Positions 1 to 5,690 of a stretch of DNA of 6,020 nucleotides are shown here, piece by piece. The stretch lies in assembly GCA_018054805.1 (NCBI GenBank), contig JAGPIU010000072.1:1-6020 (forward strand), read 5' to 3'. A program made the position numbers and the translations under genes. The stretch comes from Paludibacter sp. (lineage in GTDB: Bacteria > Bacteroidota > Bacteroidia > Bacteroidales > Paludibacteraceae). Numbering within the stretch: the first letter of the stretch is position 1; every line of letters begins with the position of its first letter. The notes beneath the pieces are model-generated. The model was not told where the DNA came from, did no database searches, and saw nothing but the letters and a program-made list of their open reading frames with translations.

Positions 1-51
1 TGGATCATTTGCCAATCTCGCGTCTTACCGAACTGTTTCTTGAAAAAATAT

Positions 52-606
52 TTACCCGATAATTTTCTTGCCCATAGGCAATACGGTTTTTCCCGCTAAA
101 TCGTTGATAATAATGCCCGCCATCATATACCATGCAGCAAAAGCACACACAATCAGGTCGATAGCAGCCAGCGTTTTGAGCGCAGGGAAATAAAAATGCT
201 CAAGCACCAATAGAATAAAGCCGACAAGCAATGTTCCGAAAGTAAAAGTCATTGCTTTGTGCACACGGAACGAAGCAATAAACATAATCACGGTGTAAAG
301 CGTCCAACCCAAAAGGTAAAAACCCACATCAGCAGTTGACGAAGGATACACATTGAAATGGTTGAGAAGTTTGATAATACTCAGTCCGATCCAGAAAGCA
401 CCATACGACACAAAAGCGCTGTAACCAAAGTTATTACCCATTTTTTGTTCCTGAAAGCCGGCAATCAACTGAGCCAAACCACCAAAAATAATTCCCATGC
501 CGAGCACAGGTCCCCAGCCTACCAGGCCAAGATTGTGTAACTGAAGAAGAAATGTGGTCATACCAAAACCGGCCAGACCAACCACTGCGGGATTTCCGTT
601 TTTCAT
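52..606 (-). CDS. satP: Acetate uptake transporter, GPR1/FUN34/YaaH (SatP) family
   Basis: This is a 184-residue inner-membrane protein predicted to carry acetate (and, as in E. coli SatP, possibly succinate) across the cytoplasmic membrane with protons. The family signature stands at the N terminus: NPAVVGLAGFGMTT at residues 5-18, closely resembling the NPAPLGLMGFGMTT of E. coli SatP as I remember it. Six hydrophobic segments lie at about 10-28, 33-52, 62-82, 94-114, 121-140 and 146-166, and the C-terminal TVLPMGK (174-180) matches the family's ending. Length is close to the 188 residues of E. coli SatP, so the gene looks complete. The ATG at 604-606 leaves only a few residues before the signature, as expected; the leader is A/T-rich with no Shine-Dalgarno. 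It is transcribed alone or as the first gene of a leftward unit, since no terminator is visible in the 51 nt before the window edge. The family call is firm; substrate is inferred. Confidence 0.95.
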   Translation of the reverse strand: MKNGNPAVVGLAGFGMTTFLLQLHNLGLVGWGPVLGMGIIFGGLAQLIAGFQEQKMGNNFGYSAFVSYGAFWIGLSIIKLLNHFNVYPSSTADVGFYLLGWTLYTVIMFIASFRVHKAMTFTFGTLLVGFILLVLEHFYFPALKTLAAIDLIVCAFAAWYMMAGIIINDLAGKTVLPMGKKIIG

Positions 607-634
607 TTTTTTAAATTGTTTTTAATTTCGGGCG

Positions 635-666
635 CAAAAGTACTACAATAAATCATTTCCCGCAAC
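635..666 (-). promoter_or_regulatory. Bacteroidetes-type promoter of the satP gene
   Basis: Read on the minus strand, GTTG (666-663) is followed by a 20-nt spacer and then TACTTTTG (642-635). This fits the Bacteroidetes primary sigma consensus, TTTG, 19-21 nt, TAnnTTTG, with one mismatch in the -33 box. Transcription would start near 628, about 22 nt before the ATG. The match in both box and spacing makes this a good prediction. Confidence 0.7.
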
Positions 667-693
667 TAATAGATTGACAATGTTTTAAACAAA

Positions 694-715
694 ATGCAAT
701 TAGCATTCGTTATGC
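694..715. promoter_or_regulatory. Cluster of alternating ATGC/GCAT half-sites, possible operator
   Basis: ATGC at 694-697, GCAT at 703-706 and ATGC at 712-715 start exactly 9 nt apart. They form two overlapping perfect 5-bp inverted repeats: AATGC/GCATT (693-707) and AGCAT/ATGCT (702-716), each with a 5-nt centre. They lie between the two divergent promoters, about 66-87 nt upstream of the predicted satP start, a position usual for an activator site. No known regulator motif is recognised, and short repeats of this kind can arise by chance in AT-rich DNA. Confidence 0.2.
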
Positions 716-767
716 TTTTACAATCAATACAAATTAGATTAGAGCAAACTGAAAAAGAGGCAAAACT

Positions 768-799
768 ATTGTTTTTTCGGTACTATATACATACATTTG
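768..799 (+). promoter_or_regulatory. Bacteroidetes-type promoter of the DUF1801 gene
   Basis: ATTG (768-771), a 20-nt spacer, then TACATTTG (792-799) matches the Bacteroidetes -33/-7 consensus (TTTG, 19-21 nt, TAnnTTTG) with one mismatch in the -33 box. Transcription would begin near 806, leaving a leader of about 24 nt before the start codon at 830. Because no promoter of this quality or terminator is seen before the next two genes, it may drive all three plus-strand genes up to 3897. Confidence 0.7.
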
Positions 800-829
800 T
801 AACCGTAGAATTCTAAAAAAATAAAGATC

Positions 830-1198
830 GTGAATACAGCGACTGATATCGACCAATATATAGCAGGTTTTTCACCCGAAATAAAAGAACTGCTGCACAA
901 CATACGCGCCTGCATCTGTAAAGCAGCTCCCGAAGCCACTGAAAAAATTTCGTATGGCATGCCCACATTTGTTCACAATGGCTTATTGGTACATTTTGCC
1001 GTTAATAAAAATCACATCGGATTTTACCCCGCCCCTTCGGGTATTGAAGCATTTAAAGACAAGCTTACCGACTGGAAATTCTCAAAAGGTGCGATACAAT
1101 TTCCGCTAAACAAAGAAATTCCATACCATCTAATTGAAGAAATTACCGCATTCAGATATGCAGAGAATTCAGAAAAAAAACAGAAAAAAGATCATTAA
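830..1198 (+). CDS. DUF1801 (YdhG/YdeI-like) small cytosolic protein
   Basis: This 122-residue soluble protein belongs to the DUF1801 family, whose B. subtilis member YdhG (Fra) is described as a frataxin-like iron chaperone; that function is transferred by family and not shown here. Conserved blocks are EKISYGMPTF (38-47), HIGFYPAPSGIEAF (62-75) and SKGAIQFPLNKEIP (85-98), in the usual family order and at usual family length. The C-terminal tail is short and lysine-rich. The start chosen is a GTG at 830: it gives the normal family N terminus (IDQYIAGF), there is no in-frame ATG between the promoter and the first conserved block, and it lies about 24 nt after the predicted transcription start. 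No Shine-Dalgarno is visible. It is followed after 42 nt by the MscS-type channel gene on the same strand with no terminator between, so they may be co-transcribed. Confidence 0.88.
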   Translation: MNTATDIDQYIAGFSPEIKELLHNIRACICKAAPEATEKISYGMPTFVHNGLLVHFAVNKNHIGFYPAPSGIEAFKDKLTDWKFSKGAIQFPLNKEIPYHLIEEITAFRYAENSEKKQKKDH

Positions 1199-1240
1199 AG
1201 AATCATCCGGATTGCAATATAACAATTAAACTCAATCTTT

Positions 1241-3097
1241 ATGAAGAGCTTATCGAATTTTACAATCATATTACTTTTATCCATTTCCTCCATTTTAAAT
1301 GCGCAAAACGACTCCATCGACAAGCAGAATGCAAACCTGCTCGAAGAGTATAAACAAAAGTTCGAACAAATTGAGCAGCAAAGGCTTAAAGATTCGGTGC
1401 GTAAAGCTGAACTTGAAAAAAGAATTGAAGCCCTGAATATAAGCGACCTGACTACGAGGCAGTACTTACAAAAACAGCTGACTGATATCGAACGGGGTGA
1501 AGCTCAGCTTCTGAATAAAAAGAAAAAAAGCATCGATTCGCTGCGCACAACTGCTGTAGCATATCCGGTAGTTGTTGGTGGTACCGACACCATTTACCAT
1601 ATATACACCAAACTTGGAGCATCGACACCGCGCGAAAGAGCCGATAATATCTCAAAAAAAATAAAGCTGCTCGTCGAAGACGATTTTTTCCGTCCGGATT
1701 CACTACTCGTTATCCCTGCCGAAAATGCACACGACATTGTATATGGCGAAATTATTGTAGCAAGTATATCCGAAACCGATGCTATGTGGTACGACAGCGA
1801 TTCGAAAACTTTGGCAAACAGTCTGCGCGAAAATATTCTTCTGACAGTACAGAAAGCCAAAGATGAGAAAAGTGTTTTAAAATTACTAAAACGTATCGGA
1901 CTCGTTTTATTGGTACTGATTTTGGCCGTTTTTTTGTTCAGAATTATTCGGTTCGGTTTCAGAAAAGCGCTTGAGTTTATCGATCTGAAAAAAGACAAGT
2001 GGCTGCGAAAATTAGCTTATAAAGATTATACATTTCTCACAGAAGAACAGGAGCTCAGCATTTTATTTTTTCTGTTTAAAATTTTCCGTTGGTTCGTATA
2101 CGCCATTTTGCTATACATTACACTTCCTATTATTTTTAGCATTTTTCCGTTTACAAAAGGGTGGGCCGACACACTTTTCGGACTTATTTGGTCACCATTC
2201 AAAGTTGTACTGATCGCCGTATGGGAATATCTGCCCAATTTGTTTAGCATTCTGGTCATATATATTGTTATGAAGTACTTTATTCGCTTCGTAAAATATA
2301 TATTCTCGGAAATTGAGAGCGGGAACCTCAAAATTTCAGGATTTCACGCCGACTGGGCCATGCCTACATACAGCATTTTGCGATTCCTGCTTTATGCTTT
2401 TATGTTTATAATGATTTTTCCTTATCTACCCGGATCCGACTCCGACATCTTCAAAGGCGTTTCGGTTTTCATGGGTGTATTGTTTTCACTCGGATCGTCT
2501 TCGGCCATTGCCAACATTGTAGCGGGCCTGGTGATAACATATATGCGACCTTTCAAAATCGGCGATCGTATTCACATTGGCGATGCAACGGGTATAGTGC
2601 TCGAAAAAACACTGCTTGTCACCCGTATGCGCAATATCCGAAACGAAATCATCACTATTCCCAACTCATCGCTACTCACCGGCAACACCGTAAATTACAG
2701 CACCGAAGCCGAAGAAAAAGGACTCATCATTCACACATCAGTCACCATTGGCTACGATGTACCGTGGCGCGATATGCATCAGGTACTGATTGATGCAGCC
2801 AACAAAACGAATCTGATTCTGAACGATCCGCCACCATTTGTATGGCAAACATCGCTCGAAGATTTTTACGTAAGTTATCAGATTAATTGCTATACCAATG
2901 CTCCCACCAGAGTTATGGACATTTATTCGGAATTGCATCAGCACATACAGGATATTTGCAACGAAAGAGGTATTGAAATCATGTCGCCTCATTACCGAGC
3001 AGGACGCGATGGCAGCCAAACGACCATTCCGGCTGATTATCTGCCAAAAGATTATAAAGCTCCGGGATTTAACGTAAATGTAACTCAGAAAAAATGA
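1241..3097 (+). CDS. MscS-family mechanosensitive ion channel with periplasmic N-terminal domain
   Basis: The 618-residue protein should form a tension-gated, weakly selective pore in the inner membrane that releases solutes on hypo-osmotic shock. Residues 1-21 look like a signal peptide (cleavage after LNA). Residues about 30-105 are highly charged and probably coiled-coil. Residues about 106-205 form a likely periplasmic domain containing RERADNISKKI (131-141), which recalls the pre-channel domain of other long MscS proteins. Membrane segments lie near 216-237, 272-300, 322-348, 375-396 and 406-432. The last is the pore helix, rich in Gly/Ser/Ala and running into RPFKIGDRI (436-444), the hallmark of MscS. 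The beta domain (about 438-490, with TIPNSSLL at 472-479) and the C-terminal alpha/beta domain (about 491-585) follow. It is much longer than E. coli MscS (286 residues) because of the N-terminal addition. Its TGA overlaps the ATG of the next channel gene. Confidence 0.95.
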   Translation: MKSLSNFTIILLLSISSILNAQNDSIDKQNANLLEEYKQKFEQIEQQRLKDSVRKAELEKRIEALNISDLTTRQYLQKQLTDIERGEAQLLNKKKKSIDSLRTTAVAYPVVVGGTDTIYHIYTKLGASTPRERADNISKKIKLLVEDDFFRPDSLLVIPAENAHDIVYGEIIVASISETDAMWYDSDSKTLANSLRENILLTVQKAKDEKSVLKLLKRIGLVLLVLILAVFLFRIIRFGFRKALEFIDLKKDKWLRKLAYKDYTFLTEEQELSILFFLFKIFRWFVYAILLYITLPIIFSIFPFTKGWADTLFGLIWSPFKVVLIAVWEYLPNLFSILVIYIVMKYFIRFVKYIFSEIESGNLKISGFHADWAMPTYSILRFLLYAFMFIMIFPYLPGSDSDIFKGVSVFMGVLFSLGSSSAIANIVAGLVITYMRPFKIGDRIHIGDATGIVLEKTLLVTRMRNIRNEIITIPNSSLLTGNTVNYSTEAEEKGLIIHTSVTIGYDVPWRDMHQVLIDAANKTNLILNDPPPFVWQTSLEDFYVSYQINCYTNAPTRVMDIYSELHQHIQDICNERGIEIMSPHYRAGRDGSQTTIPADYLPKDYKAPGFNVNVTQKK

Positions 3098-3897
3098 TTG
3101 ACAAAGACAGAATTTATAAAATAATATTCGAAAGCAATACAGCTAAAGGCAAACAGTTTGATGTAGCATTGCTTTGGGTAATACTTGTGAGTATAGTAGT
3201 AGCTGCTATCGACAGTATGCCGGCACTTCCATACTGGATCGATATCACACTCGATATTACAGAATGGCTGCTCACATTAGGCTTCACGGCCGAATACCTG
3301 ACGCGTATATATGTAAGCCCAATGCCGCGAAAATACATTTTCAGTTTTTGGGGAATTGTCGATCTTATTGCAATTCTCCCGGGCTATTTCAGTCTTTTCT
3401 TTTTTGGCTATCAGTATTTATTAGTTGTGCGTGTACTCCGATTATTGCGTGTATTCCGTATTCTGAAACTTGTAAGGTTCAATACCGAAGCCATGTGGCT
3501 TATTAAATCGCTAAAAGCGAGCATATATAAAATCAGCATTTTCTTATCAGCAGTGTTGGTCACAGTCATCATTCTGGGTACTGTAATGTATGTGATAGAG
3601 GGTGGCAACAATGGTTTTAGCAGCATTCCGCAAAGTATTTACTGGGCAATTATCACTATAACTACAGTGGGCTATGGCGACATAGTTCCGCATACAATGC
3701 TCGGAAAGTTTGTCTCTTCGCTAATTATGCTTATTGGTTATGCCATTATTGCAATTCCAACAGGCATTGTAACTGTAGAAATGTCGCGCAGACACGAACA
3801 CAAACAGATTTGCTCCTCATGTAACGAAAAAAACGACGAAAATGCCAACTATTGTAGTCAGTGTGGTTGTATGTTAGAAAGAAAATTGCAGAAATAG
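3094..3897 (+). CDS. Voltage-gated-type K+ channel with C-terminal zinc ribbon
   Basis: The 267-residue protein has the six-helix layout of a voltage-gated potassium channel: S1 about 22-42, S2 50-72, S3 82-100, S4 108-129, S5 147-167, pore helix 178-189, S6 203-228. S4 carries a positive residue at every third place (R113, R116, R119, R122, K125, R128), the pattern of a working voltage sensor. The selectivity filter is TTVGYGD (190-196), diagnostic for K+. After a short basic linker (SRRHEHKQ) the tail has two cysteine pairs, C240/C243 and C254/C257 (CSSC and CSQC), forming a probable zinc ribbon; a further C259 follows. There is no RCK/TrkA-N domain. The ATG overlaps the upstream MscS stop in ATGA, so translation is probably coupled. 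Voltage gating and K+ selectivity are inferred from the motifs; the role of the zinc ribbon (assembly, partner binding or redox/metal sensing) is unknown. Confidence 0.94.
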   Translation: MIDKDRIYKIIFESNTAKGKQFDVALLWVILVSIVVAAIDSMPALPYWIDITLDITEWLLTLGFTAEYLTRIYVSPMPRKYIFSFWGIVDLIAILPGYFSLFFFGYQYLLVVRVLRLLRVFRILKLVRFNTEAMWLIKSLKASIYKISIFLSAVLVTVIILGTVMYVIEGGNNGFSSIPQSIYWAIITITTVGYGDIVPHTMLGKFVSSLIMLIGYAIIAIPTGIVTVEMSRRHEHKQICSSCNEKNDENANYCSQCGCMLERKLQK

Positions 3898-3984
3898 TCA
3901 AAAAACTTATGCACCGGATAAAAAATATATAAAAATTCTTTTGTACGTTTGCCATAGGTTCATCCCAAAACAACAAATAAAAGT

Positions 3985-4014
3985 ATTGTATAAGCATTTT
4001 GAGCAATATTTTTG
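3985..4014 (+). promoter_or_regulatory. Possible promoter of the response regulator gene
   Basis: The 208-nt gap before the response regulator is AT-rich and holds no convincing gene or terminator. It contains ATTG (3985-3988), an 18-nt spacer and TATTTTTG (4007-4014), which matches the Bacteroidetes -7 box exactly but with a spacer slightly short of the usual 19-21 nt. A second exact -7 match, TACGTTTG (3944-3951), has no -33 partner at the right distance. The leader from the first site would be about 85 nt. Confidence 0.35.
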
Positions 4015-4105
4015 CCTCAGCATGCAAAAGGAAATTCAATATTTTTTCTGCATAAATAAACAAAATTGGACACATGATTGTTAAGACATACAAAACCACA
4101 CAAAT

Positions 4106-4735
4106 ATGATTAGAGTTTTTATTGTTGACGATCACGAAATTATTCGTCAGGGCCTGAAAATGATCCTGAAAGAGGCATCGGATCTTACAGTTGTAGGCGA
4201 AGCTGCTGATGGAAATGAAGCACTTAAAAAGCTTAGAACTGCCGAATGTGATGTACTTGTACTCGACATGAACATGCCGGGGAAAAGTGGCATAGAACTT
4301 CTTACCGAAATAAAAGCGTTGCGCCCAAAACTTCACATCCTTGTACTGACAATCCACCCTGAAGACAAGTTTGCACTGAAAACTCTCAAAGCCGGCGCAT
4401 CCGGCTATCTGTGTAAGGACACTGCGCTCGAAGAACTTGAAGTGGCAATTCGCAATATCTACAACAAAGGTCGTTACATCAGCAATACTCTTGCCGAACA
4501 ATTAGCCTTCGAAGTAGTTCCCGACAACAGAGCGCTTCACGAACAATTGTCGCGACGCGAGAACGAAATTCTGATAAAAATTACCCGTGGCATGAAGGTG
4601 AAGGACATTGCTGCTGAGTTAAATCTGAGCATAAGCACTGTATTTACCTATCGTCTCCGCATTTTTGAGAAACTGAATGTAAAAAGCAATGTGGAACTTA
4701 CTCATTACGCTATTGAACACAAACTCATTAACTAA
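4106..4735 (+). CDS. NarL/FixJ-type response regulator with LuxR HTH output domain
   Basis: This 209-residue cytosolic protein is a two-component response regulator expected to bind DNA when phosphorylated. The receiver domain (about 2-118) keeps all the catalytic residues: acidic pair D8/D9, phospho-acceptor D54 in VLDMNMPG, T82 and K104 in GYLCKD. A linker (about 120-143) leads to a LuxR-type helix-turn-helix (about 145-205) starting LSRRENEIL, with recognition region LNLSISTVFTYRLRIFEKL (172-190). The full-length match and the start just before the first beta strand (MIRVFIVDDHE) support the ATG at 4106. No sensor kinase is encoded in the window, so it is an orphan here, and its signal and target genes cannot be told. 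It may have its own promoter, but read-through from the channel genes is possible because no terminator is seen after 3897. It is followed 28 nt later by a strong terminator. Confidence 0.95.
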   Translation: MIRVFIVDDHEIIRQGLKMILKEASDLTVVGEAADGNEALKKLRTAECDVLVLDMNMPGKSGIELLTEIKALRPKLHILVLTIHPEDKFALKTLKAGASGYLCKDTALEELEVAIRNIYNKGRYISNTLAEQLAFEVVPDNRALHEQLSRRENEILIKITRGMKVKDIAAELNLSISTVFTYRLRIFEKLNVKSNVELTHYAIEHKLIN

Positions 4736-4763
4736 CAACACTTTATTATAAAGTATAAAACCT

Positions 4764-4795
4764 AAAAAAACCGGAAGAAATTCCGGTTTTTTTTT
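4764..4795 (+). terminator. Rho-independent terminator after the response regulator
   Basis: CCGGAA (4771-4776) pairs with TTCCGG (4781-4786) around the tetraloop GAAA (4777-4780). The stem is extended by seven A residues (4764-4770) pairing with the start of a nine-T run (4787-4795). The stop codon of the response regulator is 28 nt upstream. The A-tract on the other side means it could also work on the minus strand, though no minus-strand gene ends here. Confidence 0.9.
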
Positions 4796-4967
4796 GCTTT
4801 ACACAGAAAAAAAACAGAATCCTATATTACTCTATTTTGGTAATTACTGATTTTATGACAACAAAAGAAGCCTACTGAGATGTAATTTTACGAAAACGTT
4901 TACTATAACTCAACTGCATTTTATATTACAAAACCATAATTCAGGAAATAAGAAAACAAAAAAAAGG
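4796..4967. other. AT-rich stretch without a recognisable gene
   Basis: All three forward frames meet stop codons (for example TGA at 4848-4850 and TGA at 4876-4878). The one frame that stays open, which is the frame of the downstream fragment, has no ATG and encodes a sequence without recognisable similarity. No good promoter or RNA structure is seen. It separates the terminator at 4795 from the T9SS cargo remnant. Confidence 0.4.
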
Positions 4968-5453
4968 GATAAAAACCCATCAGAATACGGCCTAATCAAC
5001 AATACACAAATTTCGTTCAGAGCCGGGCAGGATACCGAATACAAACTGGAATTTACGCATACAAATACCGAAAACAGTTATGCTAAATTATTCCTGCACG
5101 ACATGGTAACCAACAAAGTCACCGACATAAGCGAAAGCGGCTCGGCATACTACTTTACAGCTGTTTCGACTCCTTCGGCAGTGAAGAGATTCAGAATTCT
5201 GACGCAACCGGTTTCTGAAGATATTGATAGCAATATTTCAATTTTCAATGCGCAGAATACCATTTATGTGCGGAACACAGGAGCCGAATACGGAAAAGCT
5301 TATGTGTATGATATTACCGGCCGTCTGATTGCTATTCAAAACATATCTCCGGCATCAGTCAATGCGTTCAACGTGACATATCACGAAGCTTATATTGTAA
5401 AAGTAGACATGCCGACCGACAATGTGGTAAAGAAACTTTCAATCAGCAAATAA
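4968..5453 (+). pseudogene. 3' remnant of a T9SS-secreted protein (type A sorting domain)
   Basis: The frame ending at TAA 5451-5453 encodes the C-terminal part of a large secreted or surface protein of Bacteroidetes. The last 70 or so residues (from about 5235) resemble the T9SS type A sorting domain: a beta-rich segment with VYDITGRLI, then AYIVKV, then VKKLSISK at the very end. This domain directs export through the outer membrane and is normally removed. Before it, from about 4968, the same frame reads EYGLINNTQISFRAGQDTEY and on through LFLHDMVTNKVTDI, typical of the beta-sandwich that precedes such domains. This shows that coding similarity begins about 135 nt upstream of the only in-frame ATG (5103). 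The frame is open back to a TGA at 4848-4850 but has no ATG there and no signal peptide. I therefore read it as a truncated gene that lost its 5' part. If ATG 5103 is used, it would make a 116-residue product without an export signal. Confidence 0.7.
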
Positions 5454-5558
5454 CAGATTCAAAATACAGAATTAGTGCATGCTATTTAATGAAATACTTT
5501 TCAACACATAGTGCACAGTAGTTTTGAAGAATTAAAAGAAAAGATTAAGAACAACATA

Positions 5559-5584
5559 AGATTATCCCGACAGCGGGATAATTT
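5559..5584. repeat. Palindromic hairpin, possible dispersed repeat unit
   Basis: ATTATCCCG (5561-5569) and CGGGATAAT (5574-5582) are perfect inverted repeats around ACAG. The stem extends by one G-U (5560/5583) and one A-T pair (5559/5584). No T-run follows, so it is not a standard terminator. It lies in a gene-free stretch between the T9SS remnant and galE, so it could be a mobile or dispersed palindrome; only one copy occurs here. Confidence 0.5.
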
Positions 5585-5633
5585 AAGAGTTGAGACTGTC
5601 TCTGAATACACTTTGATACAGCCAAACAGGATG

Positions 5634-5669
5634 AAAAAAGCCGTCGGACAACATTGTACGACGGCTTTT
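5634..5669 (-). terminator. Rho-independent terminator of galE, probably bidirectional
   Basis: AAAAGCCGTCG (5636-5646) pairs with CGACGGCTTTT (5659-5669). Inside, ACA/TGT (5648-5650 with 5655-5657) extends the stem after one mismatch. Read on the minus strand, the hairpin ends in six U residues (complement of 5634-5639) and starts 21 nt after the galE stop codon. On the plus strand only four T follow, so it is a weaker terminator for rightward transcription. Confidence 0.85.
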
Positions 5670-5690
5670 CATTTATACTACTGAATGTAA

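Noticed and set aside
3..62. Possible C-terminal end of a plus-strand gene (open frame to TAA at 60-62) or start of a minus-strand gene (ATG at 8-6)
   Set aside because: Fewer than 20 codons are visible in either case and no motif can be recognised, so neither can be supported.
1594..1998. Minus-strand open frame of 134 codons inside the MscS gene
   Set aside because: Serine/phenylalanine-rich translation without motifs, wholly antisense to a well-supported gene.
4022..4053. ATGCA/TGCAT inverted repeat upstream of the response regulator
   Set aside because: Only five pairs with a long AT-rich interior; too weak for a terminator or a structured RNA.
3746..4501. Long minus-strand open frame (251 codons) across the K+ channel end and the response regulator
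   Set aside because: It lies antisense to two clearly recognised genes, crosses their intergenic gap, and its translation shows no family motif. It is a shadow frame.
4855..4878. Tiny open frame starting ATGACAACA after the response regulator terminator
   Set aside because: Seven codons only, with no ribosome-binding site or promoter of quality.
5519..5526. TAGTTTTG match to the Bacteroidetes -7 box
   Set aside because: No -33 box at the right distance and no gene downstream on the plus strand.
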